Shown piece after piece: positions 38,344-44,470 of a DNA stretch of 64,000 nt. Both the position numbers and the translations under genes were made by a program. How positions within the stretch are numbered: position 1 is the first letter of the stretch; the number at the start of each line of letters is the position of its first letter. This stretch comes from CBDHHC01 sp965263345 (GTDB lineage Bacteria; Pseudomonadota; Alphaproteobacteria; Rhizobiales; CBDHHC01). The notes under the pieces are model-generated. The model was given only the letters and a program-made list of their open reading frames with translations, made no database searches and had not been told where the DNA came from. The stretch lies in assembly GCA_965263345.1 (NCBI GenBank), contig CBDHHC010000006.1, positions 124,001-188,000 of the forward strand, given 5' to 3'.

Positions 38344-38942
38344 CTTTAAGAAAACCAATCGGCGGTTTTTTTGTTGGATGTAGTCCTGAAGGGTTGATTG
38401 CTCTTGGGCTTGTGCGCTGTCGGACGCGAGGTGGGAAAATTGCTAAAATAAATGGAGCTGAGTATCAACTTGATTTGCACCGTTTGTCAGATAATCGCAA
38501 TTCCATAAGAACTTTTTTTCCAAGATTCCGCAAAGCAGATTTGATTGGAATTGATGAGCCGACTGTTCCTGGTGATGTGCGTCCTGAGCCTGATGTGGTT
38601 GATGTACCATCTGCGTCTGTTCCTTTTAGAATATTAGCAGCAATGGTTAATCCTGAGAACCCAGAAGGGGGACGGGAGTTTGTTCAGATTATCAACCAAT
38701 CACAACAGGTTGCCTCTTTATCTGATTGGAAGGTGATTGCACCAAATGGAACAGGTTTCCATTTTGGGGATGTTGTTGTGCAGCCTGGTGATATTTTTAA
38801 GTTTCAGATTCCTAAGAATGAAGGCATTTTGAGGAATAAGGCTGGGACGATAGAGTTACGAAATGCTCAGGGACAGCTTGTCCAGTCTTGTGCTTATACG
38901 ACTGATCAAGCTGCGAAAGAAGGTGCGCCAATTCTTTTTTAA
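38340..38942 (+). CDS. EndoU C-terminal part plus lamin-tail domain (continuation of split gene)
   Basis: Two hundred residues from a GTG that overlaps the previous stop (GTGA). The first 60 residues, 'KPIGGFFVGCSPEGLIALG' to 'SIRTFFPRF', match the C-terminal part of EndoU folds. After a Pro/Asp/Val linker, residues about 93-190 form a lamin-tail (LTD) beta sandwich ('ILAAMVNPENPEGGREFVQI', 'NKAGTIELRNAQGQLV'). No ribosome-binding site lies at proper distance. So this is either a coupled second chain, a frameshift mutation or a sequence error. It ends one base from the convergent DUF4396 stop. Confidence 0.75.
   Translation: MTLRKPIGGFFVGCSPEGLIALGLVRCRTRGGKIAKINGAEYQLDLHRLSDNRNSIRTFFPRFRKADLIGIDEPTVPGDVRPEPDVVDVPSASVPFRILAAMVNPENPEGGREFVQIINQSQQVASLSDWKVIAPNGTGFHFGDVVVQPGDIFKFQIPKNEGILRNKAGTIELRNAQGQLVQSCAYTTDQAAKEGAPILF
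38351..38369 (+). repeat. small hairpin seven bases after the EndoU frame break
   Basis: AAAACC and GGTTTT pair around a seven-base loop and are followed by TTT. It lies inside the continuing coding frame. It could be chance, a weak terminator or a stimulator of re-reading; the upstream bases do not form a canonical slippery heptamer. Confidence 0.3.
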
Positions 38943-38943
38943 A

Positions 38944-39390
38944 TTAGTGACATGATTTGCCGAGGGCTTTCAGGCGCCAGTAATTATACGGGAGCGGTGT
39001 CAGGAAGCCTGCAAGCAACATTAATGGAACAACCCACCATGTGAGCTTTGCGCCTCCTGTTGCGATAACATCAACGGTGTTCATCGCAACTTCCATAGCG
39101 ACCATTGATATGAAAGACATGCCAAGGGCTGTTTTGAAGGCATTGTTCAGGTCCATCTGTCTCGAGAGAATATAGGTCTCTAAGGCAATTGATGTGAGAA
39201 GGCCGTTGATGACCGCCAAGGTCATGATTGCCAATGTTGGCCATGGGATTTCTGTGAGTTGGAAAAACAGAATTGTTCCCATATCTCCTATGGCACATCC
39301 TAACAAGCACCATGATGTATTTATTGATGCCCGCTTCCAGGTTGGCCGACAAGACCAGTTTAAGCTTGTGATTGATTGTGCAAGTGCCAT
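38944..39390 (-). CDS. DUF4396 membrane protein, probable copper-responsive
   Basis: Membrane protein of 148 residues with three to four hydrophobic helices. Family phrases are 'WCLLGCAIGDMGTILFF', 'GMSFISMVAMEVAMN' and 'AGFLTPLPYNYWRLKALGKSCH'. DUF4396 proteins often sit beside copper regulators; the conserved Cys and His residues suggest metal handling, but the activity is not known. The ATG at 39390 has GGA seven bases upstream. Transcription is expected from the CueR-type promoter at 39425-39455. Confidence 0.85.
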   Translation of the reverse strand: MALAQSITSLNWSCRPTWKRASINTSWCLLGCAIGDMGTILFFQLTEIPWPTLAIMTLAVINGLLTSIALETYILSRQMDLNNAFKTALGMSFISMVAMEVAMNTVDVIATGGAKLTWWVVPLMLLAGFLTPLPYNYWRLKALGKSCH

Positions 39391-39424
39391 AGCTTTATCC
39401 AATTTGAAAACATTTATTTTTATG

Positions 39425-39455
39425 ATTATAATGGTTCCAGTAACTGGAAGGTCAA
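39425..39455 (-). promoter_or_regulatory. CueR-type promoter with 19-bp spacer driving the DUF4396 gene
   Basis: On the minus strand TTGACC (-35, 39450-39455) and a perfect TATAAT (-10, 39425-39430) are separated by 19 bases, the over-long spacing typical of MerR-family promoters. The spacer contains the dyad TTCCAGT-T-ACTGGAA, as in CueR/HmrR operators. The expected start site gives a leader of about 28 bases before the DUF4396 ATG. Confidence 0.88.
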
Positions 39456-39459
39456 GGCT

Positions 39460-39861
39460 ATGAAGGTTGATATGTTAACAATTGGTGCTGCGGCAAAAGC
39501 GACGGGTCTTAAAGCGAAGACGATCCGATATTATGCGGATATTGGATTGGTTGAGCCTGAGGGGCGTGAGGAGAATGGATATCGGCTTTATGGGGATCGG
39601 TCACTCCGCAAGCTGGTGTTTGTGAAACGGGCTCGGGCTTTTGGGTTTTCTGTTGAGGAGTGCCGGGCTCTGCTGGACTTGTATGAAGATAGCAACCGTT
39701 CCAGCGCAGATGTGAAATCTCTTGCTCAACAGAGATTATCTGAGATTGAGAGTAAGATGGCGGAATTGCAATTGTTGCATGATGAGCTCTCGCATCTGGC
39801 GAAGACTTGTCATGGGGATGGGCGGCCGGATTGTCCGATTTTAGATGCGCTTGGGGGGTGA
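39460..39861 (+). CDS. cueR: Cu(I)-responsive MerR-family regulator CueR/HmrR
   Basis: Regulator of 133 residues. The N-terminal MerR helix-turn-helix is 'LTIGAAAKATGLKAKTIRYYADIGLVEP', then 'RLYGDRSLRKLVFVKRARAFGFSVEE' and a dimerisation helix. The C-terminal metal loop CHGDGRPDCPI keeps the two cysteines of CueR/HmrR spaced by seven residues, which indicates Cu(I)/Ag(I) sensing. Start could be 39460 or 39472. It is divergent from the DUF4396 gene and its operator lies immediately upstream, so it likely controls that gene. Confidence 0.93.
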   Translation: MKVDMLTIGAAAKATGLKAKTIRYYADIGLVEPEGREENGYRLYGDRSLRKLVFVKRARAFGFSVEECRALLDLYEDSNRSSADVKSLAQQRLSEIESKMAELQLLHDELSHLAKTCHGDGRPDCPILDALGG

Positions 39862-39944
39862 GGTGTTTTTGTATGAGTGGGATTATGTGGATCTGACACA
39901 ACGAGAATGGTGAGGTAAGAAGCGGGCTTTTATATAGTTGACAT

Positions 39945-40613
39945 TTATATTGTCTGGACATTATCAAACCGTGCAATAAGCTTTATTTTAGCTTTAGGAT
40001 CTATGTTTGGATAATGATTTAAATAATCTTCAAGTAATTTATATGCTTCTGTATTATTACCATTTTTATTGAGAGTAAAAGCATATGCAAGCGGTAGTTG
40101 GCAGTAATTCCAAAAACCTAAACCGTTTGAAACTACATTCTCACATCTTTTAAGAATATCTACTAAATTTTGAGTTTCATTGCCAAGATTGTAAAAATCA
40201 TTCATATGCTGGATCATATGTGGAGTAAACGATTGCAGTCTTTGTATGTGTTTTTGATCAGAAGAAAACCTGGGCATGGAATATTGATGAAAATCAAAAT
40301 ATAAAGGGAACACATCAACAAGTGCTGATTTGTTTGTTCGATGCCAATAAATATTTCTTTGTGAACTACAGAAATGAGGAACATAGTCTAGAGAATATCC
40401 CCACATTGGTGCAGATGCTCCTTTCATATGCCTAATTATAACAATTTTTCTTATGCCCGTTCCTAAATCATGAACCCATTTATTCTGCTTAATTGTTGTG
40501 AAACCGACATCACGAAGAGCTTTACCATAGGACTGTTCAATTCCATCGTTGAAGATCACTGCAGGTAATTCTAAAAGCTCTTCAAAAGATAATTTGTTTT
40601 GTTGTGGGTCCAT
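39945..40613 (-). CDS. hypothetical protein
   Basis: Cytoplasmic-looking protein of 222 residues with no signal peptide or membrane segment. The first half, 'ALRDVGFTTIKQNKWVHDLG' followed by a beta-rich stretch 'GYSLDYVPHF', faintly recalls DUF4304-like proteins. The C-terminal part is helical ('ALAYAFTLNKNG'-type repeat-like segment near 'AYKLLEDYLNHYP'). I do not recognise it firmly. AGGA lies nine bases before the ATG. The gene is visibly more AT-rich than adjacent cueR. Confidence 0.65.
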   Translation of the reverse strand: MDPQQNKLSFEELLELPAVIFNDGIEQSYGKALRDVGFTTIKQNKWVHDLGTGIRKIVIIRHMKGASAPMWGYSLDYVPHFCSSQRNIYWHRTNKSALVDVFPLYFDFHQYSMPRFSSDQKHIQRLQSFTPHMIQHMNDFYNLGNETQNLVDILKRCENVVSNGLGFWNYCQLPLAYAFTLNKNGNNTEAYKLLEDYLNHYPNIDPKAKIKLIARFDNVQTI

Positions 40614-40940
40614 TAAATCTATTCCTACAAGAATAGCCTATATAGAGTTGGCCTTTCAAAACCTAGTTCAGTTTTCTCTATTGGCAGATAATTATATTAT
40701 TCTAATTTCCTATAGTTACCAGCATTTTCTCAACATGTCCCGTTTTGCGGAAGAAGATGTAGCTGATTGATTCAAAAGTCGTTTGTTGACAGAAAGTCCC
40801 CATCGAACTGGATTAAATTAACTGATCTTTCGTATGGGTTCTTGATTTCACGGGGCTTACGTATGGTGCGATGGTTGTTTTTACTTTCAACTTTTTGCTG
40901 TTGTTGCTTGGATGGCTGGCGTTTGAAGGGGATTTAAATA
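40614..40940. other. intergenic region upstream of the small secreted protein
   Basis: These 327 bases separate two divergent unknown genes. Apart from the 24-codon open frame at 40863-40937 I see no gene, terminator or strong repeat. Promoters for both neighbours must lie here, but I could not assign boxes. Confidence 0.4.
40863..40937 (+). CDS. possible 24-residue leader peptide with four consecutive cysteines
   Basis: ATG to TAA encodes a short basic/hydrophobic peptide (MVRWLFLLSTFCCCC, then LDGWRLKGI). It ends three bases before the ATG of the following secreted protein, and the AAGGGG ribosome-binding site of that gene lies inside its last codons. This placement fits a translated leader that could control the next gene. 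Its own ribosome-binding site is weak (ACGGGG). Whether it is translated is unknown. Confidence 0.35.
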   Translation: MVRWLFLLSTFCCCCLDGWRLKGI

Positions 40941-41282
40941 ATGAAGAATATTTGTGTTTCAAACCTTGTTGGTGTTGTTATAGTATCAGCGTTTCATGTT
41001 TCTGCTCACGCACAGATGAGGCATTTGATGACCCATTCCAATTATAGTCATGCAGAAAGCTCGGTGGCTAATCTTGTGAAAGTTGGTGCGCGCTCAAAAA
41101 AAGGTCGAGCACAAAGGCAGAAAATAAATCGCCAAGGATCTCGTGCTTTAAAGGCTCAAGAAAATACGCAACAATTGGGCCCTTTTGTTCCACCAGCTCT
41201 TGTTTCTTTAGCGGCTAAGCGGAAGAAATGTCTTGAGTCTGCCAGGCTTCCTAAGAATGGGTGTCCTCTTATTCCAAAATAG
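40941..41282 (+). CDS. small secreted basic protein of unknown function
   Basis: Protein of 113 residues with a signal peptide cleaved after AHA (residue 24). The mature N terminus is Met/His-rich (QMRHLMTHSNYSHAE), the middle is strongly basic (ARSKKGRAQRQKINRQ), and the C terminus has two cysteines nine residues apart. I do not recognise a family. Met/His and Cys content and the copper module about 1.5 kb upstream hint at metal binding; this is conjecture. Confidence 0.6.
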   Translation: MKNICVSNLVGVVIVSAFHVSAHAQMRHLMTHSNYSHAESSVANLVKVGARSKKGRAQRQKINRQGSRALKAQENTQQLGPFVPPALVSLAAKRKKCLESARLPKNGCPLIPK

Positions 41283-41400
41283 GATTTTAAAATTCTCGTG
41301 CGGATAGGCAACCGGAGTATCCGATTTTGGGTATGCTTGGAGTGTGAGGGAGGTCTTAATAAAGGGTATAAATTATTTATATTTGAATTGGATATTCATC

Positions 41401-41448
41401 ATTGGGGTAAAACAAATAACCATATTAAATTTTACCCCAATTTGATTT
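41401..41448. terminator. bidirectional hairpin between convergent genes
   Basis: ATTGGGGTAAAA (41401-41412) and TTTTACCCCAAT (41430-41441) form a perfect 12-bp stem with a 17-base loop. TTGATTTT follows on the plus strand. It lies between the secreted protein gene and the convergent membrane protein gene and could end both. Confidence 0.65.
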
Positions 41449-41472
41449 TAGAAAATTCATTTTCCATTTCCT

Positions 41473-42078
41473 CTAGACGTGTTCGCGTCTTGTTGCAAGA
41501 ATATGAAGTGCTGCGATATGTGTTGCTCCTGAGATTGGTACACCAATTAAGGGAATAAGTGAAACAGGTAGAAAAACAATATTCGCCATAGACTCTGGGG
41601 CAATCGCATTTAGAGTGACACCTGTGCCAACTGCTATGATAAAATCAGTAAATCCAATAATATGAAAACCTGCAATAAATATGGTTGAACGTGGTGCCAA
41701 CAAGACTATTGCTGCTAGAATACCCGCTAGCATATCACCCCATCCTGCTAGTGTTACAAATATCTCGGGTAACCAGCCTTGAGAACCATAATAAAGAAAT
41801 GTTAAGGCAGCTGGAATTCTCCAGACGTGAAATCCGGCAAGTCCATAAGGACCAAGTTGTGAACCAAGTGCTCGTATTGAAGGTATCAGGAAATAAGATA
41901 ACGTTAGCCCAAGGGTAGCTGAAATAACTGTCAGTGCAAATATGTTAGTATTTATATTTGCATAAATGCCATAGGCAGATAATGTTATTACGATAGCTGA
42001 ATAGGTCCCAAATCCAAGACCAAGGAGTATTACTCCTTTTCTTGCGTCAGCTTTGTTGTGATCAGTGGAAATACTCAT
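41473..42078 (-). CDS. six-helix membrane protein, unknown function
   Basis: Protein of 201 residues, almost entirely hydrophobic, with about six membrane helices. Short polar loops include 'LGSQLGPYGLAGFHVWRIPAA' around residues 73-93, a conserved-looking stretch with His and Arg that could be functional. I do not recognise the family. The ATG has GGAAG upstream. Its promoter region carries two palindromic boxes (42102-42113 and 42198-42209), so it is probably under a dedicated repressor. Confidence 0.75.
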   Translation of the reverse strand: MSISTDHNKADARKGVILLGLGFGTYSAIVITLSAYGIYANINTNIFALTVISATLGLTLSYFLIPSIRALGSQLGPYGLAGFHVWRIPAALTFLYYGSQGWLPEIFVTLAGWGDMLAGILAAIVLLAPRSTIFIAGFHIIGFTDFIIAVGTGVTLNAIAPESMANIVFLPVSLIPLIGVPISGATHIAALHILATRREHV

Positions 42079-42101
42079 ATGTCATCTTCCTTTATTATTT
42101 A

Positions 42102-42113
42102 GTGTATATACAC
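42102..42113. promoter_or_regulatory. perfect 12-bp palindrome GTGTATATACAC
   Basis: Self-complementary box 24 bases upstream of the membrane protein ATG. A close relative, GTGCATATACAC, lies 96 bases further upstream, roughly nine helical turns. It looks like an operator for a dimeric repressor of unknown identity. Confidence 0.5.
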
Positions 42114-42197
42114 ATATTTAAATAAAAATATGCATCTTATGTACCTCGAACAATTTCTAGCAACGCTTGTAGAGTGCTATTATGATAAAATATATAA

Positions 42198-42209
42198 GTG
42201 CATATACAC
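42198..42209. promoter_or_regulatory. near-palindrome GTGCATATACAC, second copy
   Basis: Differs from the 42102 box at one position. The pair spans the promoter region of the membrane protein gene and lies upstream of the divergent arsR-type gene, so it may bind the same protein cooperatively. Confidence 0.45.
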
Positions 42210-42309
42210 CTATAATCAAGTTTTTTATTTTTATATTTTTCCCCACTTTTTGAACCTTTATGCGACCTGGTGCGGGTTATGATTTGTATCATTATTTGTA
42301 TAATGCCAA

Positions 42310-42347
42310 TTGACACGGCTTTCTTTTCAATATAACTATGTAGTTAT
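42310..42347 (+). promoter_or_regulatory. arsR-type promoter with autoregulatory dyad
   Basis: A perfect -35 TTGACA (42310-42315) is followed 15-17 bases later by TATAAC/TAACTA. An inverted repeat ATAACTA-TG-TAGTTAT (42332-42347) covers the -10 and the regulator's ATG. A dimeric ArsR protein bound here would block its own transcription. Confidence 0.6.
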
Positions 42348-42717
42348 GGAACTATCTGGTTATATATCTCAATCAAAGCATCTTGATGCTGTTTTTGCGG
42401 CTTTGGCAGATCCTACACGGCGGGAGATTTTGGTTCGGTTGTCTGCCGGAGAAGCGGCAGTGAACGAGATTGCGGAGCCGTTTTCGATGAGCCAGCCTGC
42501 GATTTCAAAGCATCTTAAGGTTCTTGAGCGTGCGGGTTTGATTGAGCGAGAAATTGATCAGCAACGTCGATTGGCACGGCTTAAGGCAGAGCCGATGGAA
42601 GATGCTGTAAAATGGCTGGAGGCTTTTCGGCAGTTTTGGTCCTCCAGTTTTGATCAGCTTGATGACTTATTAGAGGATTTAAAAGCGGAACATATTAAAG
42701 GGAAAAATAATGAGTGA
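42346..42717 (+). CDS. ArsR-family transcriptional regulator paired with an SRPBCC protein
   Basis: Winged-helix regulator of 123 residues. 'VFAALADPTRREILVRL', 'NEIAEPFSMSQPAISKHLKVLERAGLIERE' and 'RLARLKAEPMEDAVKWLEAF' place it in the ArsR subgroup that lacks metal cysteines and is encoded with AHSA1/SRPBCC proteins. The ATG at 42346 is preferred; a TTG at 42310 coincides with the -35 box. With no room for a leader, the message may be nearly leaderless. It overlaps the SRPBCC gene by eight bases. Confidence 0.88.
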   Translation: MELSGYISQSKHLDAVFAALADPTRREILVRLSAGEAAVNEIAEPFSMSQPAISKHLKVLERAGLIEREIDQQRRLARLKAEPMEDAVKWLEAFRQFWSSSFDQLDDLLEDLKAEHIKGKNNE

Positions 42718-43205
42718 TTTGCCGGTTTACGTTTTGGAACGAGACTTTAATGCCCCACGTGAGTTGGTTTGGAAGACGTGGACGGATGCTGAGTTATTGC
42801 CTCGCTGGTATGGTCCGAATGTTGAGACGATTGTTCATAAGCTGGATGTTAAGCCTGGGGGCTTATGGCTCGGTGAGATGCGCTGGGGGGAGAACTCTCA
42901 TTATCAAAGAGTGCGAGTATACTGAGGTGAATGAGCCAGAAAAACTTGTCTGGTTACATTCTGTTTCTGATGCGGACTGGAATATTATTGCTAACCCGAT
43001 GATGGAAAACTGGCCGCGTGTTTTGTTGACAGTTGTTACTTTTGAAGAGGCTGAGAGCAAGACAAGGGTGACATTGACTTGGCAGCCTCATGAGGCAACA
43101 GATGAAGAAATTGCATGCTTCCGAAATGCTATGGACGGTATGGGCAAAGGTTGGAATGCTGGTATGGAGCTTCTGGAAGAGTTACTTACAGAGCTGCAGG
43201 GATAA
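42710..43205 (+). pseudogene. SRPBCC/AHSA1-domain protein, frameshifted
   Basis: The first frame (ATG 42710) reads 'LERDFNAPRELVWKTWTDAELLPRWYGP' and runs to a premature stop after 'NSHYQRVRVY'. The family sequence resumes in the +1 frame as 'CEYTEVNEPEKLVW' and continues to 'MDGMGKGWNAGMELLEELL' at 43205. One extra base near 42911-42914 (AGAGTGCGAG) explains the break; removing it would restore a protein of about 164 residues. SRPBCC proteins bind hydrophobic ligands. It is either a real mutation or a sequencing error. Confidence 0.8.
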
Positions 43206-43218
43206 TTGTCTGTATATT

Positions 43219-44187
43219 TTATATACTAACAGCGCCACCTTTGCCACTATAGTGGGCGTGGTAACGTGCATCCATTGCCTCAAGAGGCATGACAATTAAG
43301 ACGTCGGTGGTGCCAAATTGATGGTCAATGACGGCACCATCGCCGAAGTATGCTCCTAATCGCAAATAACCTTTTATTAACGGCGGCATAGCTTTCAGGG
43401 CTGATTTCATATCAATGTCTGATTTGGCCATCATGTTCATATCTACATGAAGGTTGTCGTGGGCTCTTACGCGCCAATCCTCAGGCGCTAATGCATTGTG
43501 ATAGAGGAAGCTAAGCGCTTCTGCGTGTTTTTTCGGGTCTGTTCCTGGAAAGCTTGCACAACCGATCATAACATCACATTTGTGCTCATGAATGTAGTTC
43601 CAAATTCCTTGCCATAGAAGTTCAACTGTTCGTCTTGTTCTAAATGGTTTTAGGACACATGAGCGACCGAGTTCCACGAAACTATAATCAGGGCTTTTTC
43701 GTTCGACTAAACTTGCAATGTCATATTCACCCTGAGTGTAAAAACCACTATATAGTTCTGCAACTTCTTGACGAAGTAAGCGATAGGTTCCAACGACTTT
43801 GGCGCGCATGGGCCAAGGGCGTTTTTTCAGGTTTGCTAAGTTTTTGGTCTGGTAACTTTTATCAACAACAAGCAAATGATCGCAAATTGGGTCATATTGG
43901 TCTATGTCACGCCGCTGCATTATTGTTGCGGCATCTGATATGGCTGACATTTCTTTGTAAAAAACACGAAAACGAAGTTTTTGGGCACGTCGTACATCGA
44001 CACGGCTGTTCGCCAGACGGACTTCCAAATCACCTAATTTGCCATAAATTTTTGGATTTGGGCGCTTAAAACTTAAATGGCGTGGTACGAAACGGCGTGT
44101 GGGAAAAGAAAAAATATTTGCAGGAAGACCACCAAATGCTCGGTAAGCTTTTGATTTTCGCCTTAGTTTTCGTGACCTTCCGATCAT
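43219..44187 (-). CDS. olsB: L-ornithine N(alpha)-acyltransferase, OlsB-like
   Basis: GNAT-fold enzyme of 322 residues with a basic N-terminal extension of about 50 residues. Signatures are 'LRFRVFYKEMSA', 'DQYDPICDHLLVVD', 'VGTYRLLRQ' and 'FVELGRSCVLKPFRTRRTVELLWQGI'. OlsB makes lyso-ornithine lipid from ornithine and 3-hydroxyacyl-ACP, for phosphorus-free membrane lipids made under phosphate limitation. Some members of this family are annotated as hemolysin-like. No olsA lies beside it; plsC at 21.8 kb is a candidate partner. Confidence 0.88.
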   Translation of the reverse strand: MIGRSRKLRRKSKAYRAFGGLPANIFSFPTRRFVPRHLSFKRPNPKIYGKLGDLEVRLANSRVDVRRAQKLRFRVFYKEMSAISDAATIMQRRDIDQYDPICDHLLVVDKSYQTKNLANLKKRPWPMRAKVVGTYRLLRQEVAELYSGFYTQGEYDIASLVERKSPDYSFVELGRSCVLKPFRTRRTVELLWQGIWNYIHEHKCDVMIGCASFPGTDPKKHAEALSFLYHNALAPEDWRVRAHDNLHVDMNMMAKSDIDMKSALKAMPPLIKGYLRLGAYFGDGAVIDHQFGTTDVLIVMPLEAMDARYHAHYSGKGGAVSI

Positions 44188-44470
44188 TCAGTTCCTCCCG
44201 ACCTCATTTATGAGTTTTTTTACAATTATTATTATGTTTGATTATTAACTGTGCATAATAAAGGAATGAAAAGCAAGGAAATGTTATTGATCGCATATTT
44301 ATTTAATTAATGGGTCAATATGCACATTCTTTAACTTTGCACAGTGTTGAATTTCATGCACTTAACAAATATAGAGCAAGTATAAGACATGATTTAGAAA
44401 ATCTTATGGCAAGAATTTAATTGTATTTTCTATTCAGATATTTTGAGATTTACACTGATCTATTCATGCT

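Noticed and set aside
38320..38345. Canonical -1 frameshift site in the EndoU gene
   Set aside because: The bases before the TGA (GGCCGGT) do not fit an X-XXY-YYZ heptamer, so programmed slippage is not claimed.
42714..42900. Alternative long frame as the true N terminus of the SRPBCC gene
   Set aside because: Its first 60 residues show no family resemblance, while the ATG at 42710 reads typical SRPBCC sequence; only the part after about 42900 is genuine in this frame.
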